Shown piece by piece: positions 49,193 through 57,148 of a stretch of 64,000 nucleotides of DNA. Within the stretch, counting starts at the first letter, position 1. Each line of letters starts with the position of its first letter. A model generated the notes under the pieces. The model saw nothing but the letters and a program-made list of their open reading frames with translations. It was not told where the DNA came from and ran no database searches. The translations under genes were made by a program, and so were the position numbers. The stretch is taken from contig JBBRVW010000015.1 of NCBI GenBank assembly GCA_038246545.1, forward strand, positions 1 to 64,000. Reading direction: 5' to 3'. The stretch is from JBBRVW01 sp038246545. Its GTDB lineage: Bacteria; Actinomycetota; Actinomycetes; JACCUZ01.

Positions 49193-49254
49193 GTGGGCAC
49201 GGTACCGTCTGCGAGACTCTCAACTCTGGCCCCGGCGAGCACGATGAAAGAGGC

Positions 49255-49683
49255 ATGACGGTGGGTGCACGTGAGGACGTCCGGATCATCCGGCCGGCCG
49301 CGATCCTGGACGAGCGCGCCGCTGCGCAGGTCCTCCAGCAGCTCCGCCGGCTGGACGTGTCGGCCGGCGGGATCTGGAACGCCACGTCCTCGCTCTGGCA
49401 GCGCTACGACACGCCCTGGGACGGTGTGGGCGGCACCCGGGGCGAGGCCAAGCTGCTGGGTTCCATCGCGGTCATGTACGACTCCCCGCACCGGCACGAG
49501 ATCACGATCTACAAAGTCACCGTGAGCGAGAACGGCCTCGACCAGGGCTGGACGGTCGAGAGCCTGTGCGACGACGCCCTCATCTGGGCCGGTCTGACCA
49601 TCGGCACCTGTCCCCGTGCCGAGCTGACCCAGCCGCCCACGGCCGACCCGTTCAAGCTCCACGGCGGCGACCGCAAGCCCTGA
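49255..49683 (+). CDS. conserved-looking protein of unknown function
   Basis: A 142-residue soluble protein with balanced composition and no signal peptide or cysteine motif (only two Cys). It starts MTVGAREDVRIIRPAAILDE and has strand-rich segments such as LLGSIAVMYDSPHRHEITIY and KVTVSENGLDQGWTVESL. ATG at 49255, divergent from adenosine deaminase, so the two may share a control region of 62 bp. It ends 13 bases before the convergent cupin gene. I do not recognise the family. Confidence 0.7.
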   Translation: MTVGAREDVRIIRPAAILDERAAAQVLQQLRRLDVSAGGIWNATSSLWQRYDTPWDGVGGTRGEAKLLGSIAVMYDSPHRHEITIYKVTVSENGLDQGWTVESLCDDALIWAGLTIGTCPRAELTQPPTADPFKLHGGDRKP

Positions 49684-49696
49684 GCCTCGCCCGAGA

Positions 49697-50059
49697 TCAG
49701 TCCTCGGGGACGCGGTGCGCCAGCCCGGGGTCGAACGCCGGCAGGCAGACCGCGACGTAGTCGGCCCCCTCGGGGCCGACCAGGTAGCGCACCCGCTCAC
49801 CCGTTCGGGTGACGACCGCCTGCCCGGCCGCCACCTCGAGGCGACCGTCGTCGTGCTCGACGACCACCATGCCCCGCAGGACCACCGTCACTTCGTCGAA
49901 CTCCGGGGTCTGGGCCGGCTCCTGCCACCCGGGTGGCGCCTGCATGTGCGCCACGGAGACGGCGCTGGTCTGCGACGTCACACGGCCGACGTACTCGTCG
50001 ATGACCTTGCCACCCGGTACGGGGATGCGGGTCGGGGCGGTGACCAGCTGCGGCGCCAT
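49697..50059 (-). CDS. cupin-domain protein
   Basis: A 120-residue single-domain cupin. The core is seen in PEFDEVTVVLRGMVVVEHDD and AAGQAVVTRTGERVRY, matching the two cupin boxes, though the usual HxH metal pair is replaced (EFDE), so metal binding is doubtful. The ATG shares one base with the thymidine phosphorylase stop (TGATG), so it is translated with deoA and is the last gene of the nucleoside transport/catabolism operon. It may act as a sugar-phosphate binder or isomerase; no direct evidence. Confidence 0.8.
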   Translation of the reverse strand: MAPQLVTAPTRIPVPGGKVIDEYVGRVTSQTSAVSVAHMQAPPGWQEPAQTPEFDEVTVVLRGMVVVEHDDGRLEVAAGQAVVTRTGERVRYLVGPEGADYVAVCLPAFDPGLAHRVPED

Positions 50060-51354
50060 CAGTGCACCCGGTCCAGGACGAGGGCAGGTACGTCGGCGCG
50101 CGTCCCCGCGGCGGCCACGTCCACCGCACCGGCCAGCGCCTGCTCGGCGTCGGCGAACCGTGCGGGCTCGTCGGTGTGCAGCGTGAACAGCGGCTGGCCG
50201 GCGCGGACCTCGTCGCCCGGCTTGGCGTGCATCTCGACGCCGGCGGCAGCCTGCACCGGGTCCTCCTTGCGCGCCCGGCCCGCGCCGAGACGCCAGGCGG
50301 CGAGGCCGACCGCGAAGGCGTCCAGCCGGGCCAGGACGCCGTCGGCCGGCGCGGGGACGACCTGGGTCTCGCGCGCCACCGGCAGCGGTGCGTCCGGGTC
50401 GCCGTCCTGGGCACGGATCATGCGCTTCCAGACGTCCATGGCCGACCCGTCGGCCAGCCGGTCGGCGGGGTCGACACCGTCCAGCCCCGCAGCGGCGAGC
50501 ATCTCGCGGGCCAGGGTGAGCGTCAGCTCGACGACGTCGGCCGGTCCCCCGCCGGCCAGGACCTCGACCGACTCCCGCACCTCCATGCCGTTGCCGGCGG
50601 TGAGCCCCAGCGGCGTCGACATGTCGGTGAGCAGGGCCACGGTCCGGACGTCGTGGTCGGTGCCGAGCGCCACCATCGTCTCGGCGAGCTCGCGGGCGGC
50701 GGCGACGTCCTTCATGAACGCTCCCGACCCGACCTTGACGTCGAGCACCAGGGCTCCGGTGCCCTCGGCGATCTTCTTGCTCATGATCGAGCTGGCGATG
50801 AGCGGGATGGCCTCGACAGTGCCGGTCACGTCGCGCAGGGCGTAGAGTTTCTTGTCGGCCGGAGCCAGGTCGTCGCTCGCGGCGCACACCACGGCCCCGA
50901 CGTCGCCGAGCTGGGCGAGCATCTCCTCGCGGGTCAGCGTGGCCCGCCAGCCCGGGATCGCCTCGAGCTTGTCCAGCGTCCCGCCGGTGTGGCCCAGCCC
51001 GCGGCCGGAGAGCTGCGGCACTGCGGCACCACAGGCCGCGACGAGCGGCGCGAGCGGCAGGGTGATCTTGTCGCCGACACCGCCGGTGGAGTGCTTGTCC
51101 GTGGTCGGGCGGCCGCCCAGCGCCTCGGCGGGGAACGACATGCGGATGCCGGACGCGATCATCGCGTCGGTCCAGCGGGAGATCTCGCGGCGGTCCATGC
51201 CGTTGAGCAGGATCGCCATGGCGAGGGAGGACATCTGCTCGTCGGCGACCTCACCGCGGGTGTAGGCGGCGATGACCCAGTCGATCTGCTCGTCGGTGAG
51301 GCCGTTCCTGTCCCTCTTGGCGCGGATGACGTCGACGGCGGCGATTCCACTCAC
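50059..51354 (-). CDS. deoA: thymidine phosphorylase
   Basis: A 431-residue pyrimidine nucleoside phosphorylase that cleaves thymidine/uridine with phosphate. The signature is GLGHTGGTLDKLEAIPG; the phosphate-binding KHSTGGVGDK and LDVKVGSGAFMK segments are also present, and the C-terminal domain ends with GDEVRAGQPLFTLHTDEP. GTG start at 51352-51354, ten bases after the cytidine deaminase stop. The deoxyribose-1-phosphate product would need a phosphopentomutase before DeoC; the mutase at 29356 is a candidate. Confidence 0.93.
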   Translation of the reverse strand: MSGIAAVDVIRAKRDRNGLTDEQIDWVIAAYTRGEVADEQMSSLAMAILLNGMDRREISRWTDAMIASGIRMSFPAEALGGRPTTDKHSTGGVGDKITLPLAPLVAACGAAVPQLSGRGLGHTGGTLDKLEAIPGWRATLTREEMLAQLGDVGAVVCAASDDLAPADKKLYALRDVTGTVEAIPLIASSIMSKKIAEGTGALVLDVKVGSGAFMKDVAAARELAETMVALGTDHDVRTVALLTDMSTPLGLTAGNGMEVRESVEVLAGGGPADVVELTLTLAREMLAAAGLDGVDPADRLADGSAMDVWKRMIRAQDGDPDAPLPVARETQVVPAPADGVLARLDAFAVGLAAWRLGAGRARKEDPVQAAAGVEMHAKPGDEVRAGQPLFTLHTDEPARFADAEQALAGAVDVAAAGTRADVPALVLDRVH

Positions 51355-51364
51355 CTGGGACCGC

Positions 51365-51772
51365 TCACTTCCGGGTCTCGAGGTCGTCGGGCCCGAAGGC
51401 GTCGGGCAGGATTTCGCTCATCGGTCGGATGCCGCTGACGGTGTCGACGAGCAGGTCCGGGCCGCCGTTCTCCCACAGCAGCTGCCGGCAACGGCCGCAG
51501 GCCATCAGGGTGTTGCCATGGCCGTCGACGCAGGCGACCGCCACCAGGCGGCCGCCACCGGTCGCGTGCAGGGACGACACCATGCCGCACTCGGCACACA
51601 GGGCGACGCCGTAGGCGGCGTTCTCGACGTTGCAGCCCACGACGACCCGCCCGTCGTCGACCAGCCCGGCCGCACCGACCTTGAACGACGAGTAGGGCGC
51701 GTAGGCGCGCGACATGACCGCGGTGGCCTCCTCGCGCAGTCGCGCCCAGTCGGCCTCGGTGACCTCAGCCAC
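51365..51772 (-). CDS. cdd: cytidine deaminase
   Basis: A 135-residue homotetramer-type deaminase turning (deoxy)cytidine into (deoxy)uridine, which then feeds thymidine phosphorylase. Zinc and catalytic residues appear as GCNVENAAYG, LCAECGMV (Cys and catalytic Glu) and CGRCRQLLWE (Cys-x2-Cys). GTG start at 51770-51772; its first eight bases overlap the end of the upstream permease gene, so it belongs to the transporter operon. Confidence 0.93.
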   Translation of the reverse strand: MAEVTEADWARLREEATAVMSRAYAPYSSFKVGAAGLVDDGRVVVGCNVENAAYGVALCAECGMVSSLHATGGGRLVAVACVDGHGNTLMACGRCRQLLWENGGPDLLVDTVSGIRPMSEILPDAFGPDDLETRK

Positions 51773-53054
51773 CTTGGCCCTTCCGGTACTTCAGGCCGTC
51801 GGCCGCCGGCATCCGCAGCCGTTGGGCGGCCAGGGCCAGCACGAGCAGCGTGGTGACGTACGGCGTCATGGTGGTGAAGGCGCCCGGTACCTCGTCGGTG
51901 GTGGCGTACCACACGAGGGCACCGGCCCCGACGAGCGCGCTGATCGCCGCCGGCAGCAGCTTGCGCTTGACAGCGAGGTAGATCGCCACCGCGAGCAGCA
52001 GCGCGCCCAGCAGCAGCAGCAGTGCGTGCACGGACTCGCCACCGCGCCGCAGCTGCAGCGAGTCGGTGAACCCGAACAGCCCCGCACCCGCGGCGAGGCC
52101 GCCGGGGCGCCAGTTGCCGAAAATCATCGCAGCCAGGCCGATGTAGCCGCGGCCTGCTGTCTGGCCCTCGCGGTAGCCGTTGCCGGCCACGATCGCCAGG
52201 AATGCGCCGCCCAGGCCGGCGAACGCGCCGGAGGCGACCACCGCGGCGTACTTCATCAGGTAGACGTTGACGCCGAGCGACTCTGCCGCGCTCGGGCTCT
52301 CGCCGCACGACCGCAGCCGCAGCCCGAACGCCGTGCGCCAGAGCACGACGTAGGTGAGGACCAGCAGCAGGATCGCGACGACCGTGAGCAGCGAGACACC
52401 GGTGAACAGGCCGCGCGCCACCCCGGCGAGGTCCGAGACGAAGAACCACTCCTTCTTCTGCAGCGTGAGCAGCGGGTCGGCCAGCCCGGGTATGGACACT
52501 TCGCGGATGTTCGCCAGCGGGGGGGACTGCGACTCACCGGCGCCGGGGACCCCTTCGAAGGCAACCACGGAGAGGAACTGCGTCACACCGAGGCCGAGGA
52601 TGTTGATGGCAACTCCGGAGACGATGTGGTCGACGCCGAAGCTTACGGTGGCGACCGCGTGCAGCAGGCCACCGACCGCGCCGAACAGCGCCCCGACCAG
52701 CACGCCGGTCCACGGGCCCCACTGGTAGCCGGCCCAGCCGGCCCCCCAGGTGCCCAGGATCATCATGCCCTCGAGACCGATGTTGACCACGCCGGCGCGC
52801 TCCGACCACAGGCCGCCGAGTCCGGCCATCGCGATCGGGATCGAGAGCGCCAGGGCAGCCCCGATCGTGCCGCTCGACGTGATGTCGTTGGCCCCGCTGA
52901 CCACCCGGACCACGCTGAGCATGAACACGAGAGCGCCGAGCGCCAGCAGCACGCGCACTGGTCCGCTCGTCGGGAGCCGGAATCTGTGGTTGACCCTGTG
53001 CGGGGCGCCGGCAGTCTTCATCGGATCGCCCGCAGGCTTGTCGAGGAGGCTCAT
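51765..53054 (-). CDS. nucleoside ABC transporter permease (second)
   Basis: A 429-residue inner-membrane permease of the BPD_transp_2 family (YufQ/NupQ-like) with about ten helices. Recognisable: AGLGGLWSERAGVVNIGLEGM near residue 85 and the cytoplasmic EAA-like LGVNVYLMKYAAVVASG. A long extracellular loop (about 170-210) and a 60-residue C-terminal hydrophobic extension are present. The ATG overlaps the stop of the first permease (ATGA), and the stop overlaps cdd. With the other permease, the ATPase and BmpA it would import nucleosides. Confidence 0.87.
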   Translation of the reverse strand: MSLLDKPAGDPMKTAGAPHRVNHRFRLPTSGPVRVLLALGALVFMLSVVRVVSGANDITSSGTIGAALALSIPIAMAGLGGLWSERAGVVNIGLEGMMILGTWGAGWAGYQWGPWTGVLVGALFGAVGGLLHAVATVSFGVDHIVSGVAINILGLGVTQFLSVVAFEGVPGAGESQSPPLANIREVSIPGLADPLLTLQKKEWFFVSDLAGVARGLFTGVSLLTVVAILLLVLTYVVLWRTAFGLRLRSCGESPSAAESLGVNVYLMKYAAVVASGAFAGLGGAFLAIVAGNGYREGQTAGRGYIGLAAMIFGNWRPGGLAAGAGLFGFTDSLQLRRGGESVHALLLLLGALLLAVAIYLAVKRKLLPAAISALVGAGALVWYATTDEVPGAFTTMTPYVTTLLVLALAAQRLRMPAADGLKYRKGQGG

Positions 53055-54169
53055 GCGCCCACCCCCGCGGGAGTCGCGGGTTCGTCGGTGGCGCCCGCCA
53101 GCTCCTGGCTGACCCGGCGCTGCTCGGCGGCTACGCCGTAGCGACGCACCAGCTCGTAGACCACGACGACGGACAGGACGACGGTGCCCTGCATGATGAG
53201 CACGATCTCCTTGGAGATGTCGTTGATGTCCAGGATGATCGCCGACGAGTCGAGGAACGAGAACAGCAGCGCGGCAAGCGCCATCCCGATGGCGTTGTTG
53301 CGGCCGAGCAGCGCGATCGCGATGCCGGTGAAGCCGAGGCCGGCCGGGAAGTCGAGGCTGTAGTTGCGGCTGTCGCCGCCGAGCAGCTGCGGCATGCCCA
53401 CCAGGCCGGCGACCGCGCCGGAGAGCAGCAACGAGATGACCACCATCCGCTTGACGTTCACCCCGCTCGCCACCGCCGCGGACTCGGAGCTACCCGTGGC
53501 TCGCAGGTCGAAGCCGAAGCGGGTCCGGCCGAGCGCCACGGTGTAGACGACGCCGGCGAAGGCCGCCACCAGGATGAAGCCGTAGACGTCGAGCGGGCTG
53601 TCCGGGATCAGCGGGATGCCCGGGAGCGCACCACGCTCGGAGATCGGCTTGGTGCCGATGTTGTTGCTGCCCGCGACGTCGACTGCGGCCTTGCGGAGCA
53701 GGTAGGCGACCAGTGAGGTCGCGATCAGGTTGAGCATGATGGTCGAGATGACCTCGCTCACTCCGCGGGTCGCCTTGAGCAGGGCGGCGATGCCGGCCCA
53801 CATCGCCCCGACGAGCATGGCCGTGGCGATGATGATGAGGATCATCAGTGGCTTCGGCAGGTCCAGCTTGCTGCCGACGACGGCCGCGCAGAACGCGGCG
53901 AGCCGGTACTGGCCGTCGACGCCGATGTTGAACAGGTTCATCCGGAAACCGATGGCTACCGCGAGGGCGGACAGGTAGTAGACCGTTCCCTGGTTGAAGG
54001 TCAGCGCGATGACGCGCGGCTGCGTGCCGTAGTCCCAGACCACCTGCGCCGTCGACCAGACCGGATCACCGGTCGAGACCAGCACCAGTGCGGTGACGAG
54101 TAGCGCGAACGCCAGGGCGGCCGTGGGAGCGGCCACGGCGAGGCCGATGCGGCGCCAGTCGAGCGTCAT
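53051..54169 (-). CDS. nucleoside ABC transporter permease (first)
   Basis: A 372-residue permease of the same BPD_transp_2 family (YufP/NupP-like) with about eight helices. It contains AIGFRMNLFNIGVDGQYRLAA early and the coupling loop ATGSSESAAVASGVNVKRM. The start ATG 54167-54169 overlaps the ATPase stop (ATGA) and its own stop overlaps the next permease, so the order ATPase-permease-permease is one operon. The C-terminus is Ala/Gly/Pro-rich and cytoplasmic. Confidence 0.87.
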   Translation of the reverse strand: MTLDWRRIGLAVAAPTAALAFALLVTALVLVSTGDPVWSTAQVVWDYGTQPRVIALTFNQGTVYYLSALAVAIGFRMNLFNIGVDGQYRLAAFCAAVVGSKLDLPKPLMILIIIATAMLVGAMWAGIAALLKATRGVSEVISTIMLNLIATSLVAYLLRKAAVDVAGSNNIGTKPISERGALPGIPLIPDSPLDVYGFILVAAFAGVVYTVALGRTRFGFDLRATGSSESAAVASGVNVKRMVVISLLLSGAVAGLVGMPQLLGGDSRNYSLDFPAGLGFTGIAIALLGRNNAIGMALAALLFSFLDSSAIILDINDISKEIVLIMQGTVVLSVVVVYELVRRYGVAAEQRRVSQELAGATDEPATPAGVGA

Positions 54170-55707
54170 CCGGGGCTCCCTTCGGTGCGCTCGCCGGCTC
54201 CGGTCATGGCCGAGCCGAGCTCCTCCGGCGTCACGTGCGCCGGGTCGACGTCGGCGACGAACCGGCCACGGAGGATCACCTTGATCGAGTCCGACAGCCC
54301 GATCAGCTCGTCCAGGTCGGCGGAGATGAGCAGGACGGCGAGGCCGAGCCGCCGCGCCGCCCGGATGTGGTCCCAGATGGCGGCCTGGGCACCGACGTCG
54401 ACACCGCGGGTCGGGTGCGAGGCGATGAGCACCTTCGGCTCGCCGCTCATCTCCCGGCCGACGATGAGCTTCTGCTGGTTGCCACCCGACAGTGACGACG
54501 CGAACACCTCGATCCCGGGCGTGCGCACGTCGTACTCGTCGACGATGCGCTGGGTGTCGCGCCGGGCGCCGGCACGGTCGATCCAGGGCCCGTTGACGTT
54601 GGGCTCCTGGGTCTGGTGTCCGAGGATCCGGTTCTCCCACAGCGGGGCGTCGAGCAGCAGCCCGTGGCGGTGCCGGTCCTCGGGGATGTAGGCGATGCCC
54701 GCCTCGCGGCGCCGCCGAGTCCCCCAGTGGGACAGGTCCTCGCCGGACAGGTGGATCGAGCCCCCCTCGACCGGCCGCATCCCCATGATCGCCTCGACGA
54801 GCTCGGCCTGACCGTTGCCCTCGACGCCGGCGAGGCCGAGCACCTCGCCGCGATGGATGACGAAGGCCACGTCGTCGATCAAGGCCCGGCCGTCGAGGGA
54901 CCGGACGGTGATGCCCTCGCCCTGCAGGACCACCTCGTCAGTGACGGTGGACTCGCGGGTCTCCGGGGTGGGCAGCTCGCTGCCCACCATGAGCTCGGCC
55001 AGCTGCCGGGCCGTGACGCCGGCCGGCTCGACGGTCTTGACCGTGGTACCGCGCCGGATCACGGTGATCTCGTCGGCGACCTCGAGCACCTCGTCGAGCT
55101 TGTGCGAGATGAACAGCACCGTGAGGCCCTCGGCCTTGAGCTCGCGGAGGTTGTCGAAGAGCTCGGCGACCTCCTGCGGCACCAGCACCGCCGTCGGCTC
55201 GTCGAGGATGAGGATCTTGGCGCCGCGGTAGAGCACCTTGAGGATCTCGACCCGCTGCCGGTCGCCGACGCCGAGGTCCTCGACCAGCCGGTCCGGCTCG
55301 ACCTCGAGGCCGTAGGAGTCGGAGATCTCCTTGATGCGGCTGCGCGCGGCTCCGAAGTCGATCATGCCGGCGCGGCTCGGCTCGCTGCCGAGCACGACGT
55401 TCTCGAGGACCGTGAAGTTGTCGGCGAGCATGAAGTGCTGGTGCACCATGCCGACGCCCGCGTCGATGGCGTCGCTGGGCGAGTGGAAGCTCGCCTCCCG
55501 CCCGTCGATGGTGATGGAGCCCCCGTCAGGACGCTGCATCCCGTAGAGGATCTTCATCAGCGTGGACTTGCCCGCGCCGTTCTCACCGACGATCGCGTGC
55601 ACCTGGCCGCGCTTGACCACGATGTTGATGTCGCGATTGGCGACCACGCCGGGGAAGCGCTTGGTGATGCCGTGCAGCTCGACGGCGACATCGGCCGGGG
55701 CCGCCAC
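54166..55707 (-). CDS. nucleoside ABC transporter ATP-binding protein (tandem cassette)
   Basis: A roughly 513-residue double ATPase of the sugar/nucleoside importer type (YufO/NupA-like). The first cassette has Walker A VGENGAGKSTLMK, a signature variant LGVGDRQRVEILK and Walker B ILILDEPTAVL; the second lacks a normal Walker A (GVEGNGQAELVEA) but has the SGGNQQKLIVG signature and LIASHPTRGVD. One active and one degenerate site is usual in this family. The start is unclear: the GTG at 55705-55707 has no good ribosome site, whereas GAGGAAGG stands before an ATC (55731) in frame and a GTG out of frame; a seven-G run at 55711-55717 could hide an indel. About 240 bp separate it from bmpA. Confidence 0.88.
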   Translation of the reverse strand: MAAPADVAVELHGITKRFPGVVANRDINIVVKRGQVHAIVGENGAGKSTLMKILYGMQRPDGGSITIDGREASFHSPSDAIDAGVGMVHQHFMLADNFTVLENVVLGSEPSRAGMIDFGAARSRIKEISDSYGLEVEPDRLVEDLGVGDRQRVEILKVLYRGAKILILDEPTAVLVPQEVAELFDNLRELKAEGLTVLFISHKLDEVLEVADEITVIRRGTTVKTVEPAGVTARQLAELMVGSELPTPETRESTVTDEVVLQGEGITVRSLDGRALIDDVAFVIHRGEVLGLAGVEGNGQAELVEAIMGMRPVEGGSIHLSGEDLSHWGTRRRREAGIAYIPEDRHRHGLLLDAPLWENRILGHQTQEPNVNGPWIDRAGARRDTQRIVDEYDVRTPGIEVFASSLSGGNQQKLIVGREMSGEPKVLIASHPTRGVDVGAQAAIWDHIRAARRLGLAVLLISADLDELIGLSDSIKVILRGRFVADVDPAHVTPEELGSAMTGAGERTEGSPG

Positions 55708-55947
55708 TGGCGGGGGGGCACTCGTCGTGGCGATGAGGGCACCTTCCTCGGGCCGGACGCCGCGCGGGCGTCGTGGTGGGCGGCCGGGACCTGCGCGTCC
55801 CGGCGGGGCGTAGGGCTGCACGCTAGCGCGACACCGGGGAACGTGACGACCGGGCCCGGGGAGGCGTCGCCGCCCCCTCGGACCCGGTCGCGGGTCGCAC
55901 ACAGACCGGGCCGGCGCGCGTCTGCACGCGCGCCGTCCCAGCCGTGA

Positions 55948-57006
55948 TCACTCGGCCGGGACGGTGATCTCGCCCGAGATGATCTTCGCCTTGTAGTCGT
56001 CCAGCTGCGACACGATGTCGTCGATCTGGCCGCCGCTGGTGGAGTAGCCCACGCCGTCCTTCTCGAGGTCGTAGCGGACCGTGCCGGCGGTGAAGCTGTC
56101 CTCGGAGGACGACTTGATGAAGTCGAACACCGCGACGTCGACCTTCTTGAGCATCGAGGTCATGATGACGCTCTGGACTGTCGGGTCGGCCGTCTTGTAC
56201 TGGTCGGAGTCGACACCGATCGCGAGCGCGCCCGCGGCCTTGGCGGCCTCGAACACGCCGCCACCGGAACCACCGGCCGCCTGGTAGACCACGTCGGCGC
56301 CACCGTCGTACATGCCGGCCGCGGCGGTCTTGCCCTTGGCCGGGTCACCGAAGCCGGAGAAGTCCGGCGGCTGGGTGAGGTACTTGACCTGGACCTTGAT
56401 GTCCTTGTTCACGGCCTGGGCGCCGGCCGCGTAGCCGGCCTCGAACTTGTGGATCAGCGGGACGTCGACGCCGCCGACGAAGCCGATCTTGCCGGACTTC
56501 GACTTGAGCGCGGCGGCCGCGCCGACCAGGAAGGACCCCTGCTCCTCGGCGAAGACCAGGTTGGCGATGTTGTCGCCCACCGCGGCCTCGTCGTCGATGA
56601 TCGCGAAGTGGGTGTCAGGGAGCTCCTTGGCGACCTTCGCGACAGCCCCCGAGTAGGCGAAACCGACCGCGATGACCGGGTTGTAGCCCGCGTTGGCGAG
56701 GACGCGCAGGCGCTCCTCCTTGGCGGAGTCGGCCTCGCCGTTGCTGGCCTCGGCCTCCTTGATCTCGATGCCGAGCTCGGCCTTGGCCTTGTCGAGACCG
56801 GCAGCGGCGGCGTCGTTGAACGACTGGTCGCCACGACCACCGATGTCGTAGGCAAGGCCGACCTTGAGGTCGCTCTGGGCGGACTCGCTACCGGAGGCAG
56901 CGGGCGTCTTGGTGTCGGTCCCTGCGGTGTCGCTGCTGCCGCCGCAAGCGGTCAGGACAAGGGCCCCGGCAACGAGCGCCGAAGCGAGAGTGGTCACCCG
57001 TCGCAA
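55948..57006 (-). CDS. bmpA: BmpA/Med-type nucleoside-binding lipoprotein
   Basis: A 352-residue substrate-binding lipoprotein with the lipobox LTACGG (Cys21) after a short signal. The PnrA/Med fold is evident: LKVGLAYDIGGRGDQSFND, then VIAVGFAYSGAVAKVA, GFVGGVDVPLIHKFEAGYAA and YQAAGGSGGGVFEAA. Relatives bind purine nucleosides and pass them to the ABC importer. The TTG at 57004-57006 is seven bases from AAGGAG, better placed than the GTG three codons later. It is the first gene of the transport/catabolism operon and two palindromes lie in its upstream region. Confidence 0.92.
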   Translation of the reverse strand: MRRVTTLASALVAGALVLTACGGSSDTAGTDTKTPAASGSESAQSDLKVGLAYDIGGRGDQSFNDAAAAGLDKAKAELGIEIKEAEASNGEADSAKEERLRVLANAGYNPVIAVGFAYSGAVAKVAKELPDTHFAIIDDEAAVGDNIANLVFAEEQGSFLVGAAAALKSKSGKIGFVGGVDVPLIHKFEAGYAAGAQAVNKDIKVQVKYLTQPPDFSGFGDPAKGKTAAAGMYDGGADVVYQAAGGSGGGVFEAAKAAGALAIGVDSDQYKTADPTVQSVIMTSMLKKVDVAVFDFIKSSSEDSFTAGTVRYDLEKDGVGYSTSGGQIDDIVSQLDDYKAKIISGEITVPAE

Positions 57007-57100
57007 AGGGTGTCTCCTTCCATGGGGGTGGGCACGACCGGATCCGGTCGGGAGCCCGAGCAGGCCGTCGTTCGGCCAGGCCTGCGCACTCTAGCGGGGT

Positions 57101-57148
57101 CTACCGGTACCGATAGGCGAGTAGCCCGGAAGTCGATAACCCGTTATC
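57101..57148. promoter_or_regulatory. two palindromes upstream of bmpA
   Basis: ctaccggt/accgatag (57101-57116) is a 16-bp palindrome with one mismatched pair; gataac-cc-gttatc (57135-57148) is a perfect 6-bp inverted repeat. Their centres are 33 bp apart, about three helical turns. They lie about 95-140 bp before the bmpA start and the second overlaps the stop codon of the amidohydrolase gene. Paired operators for a repressor of nucleoside uptake are plausible; the regulator is unknown. Confidence 0.45.
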
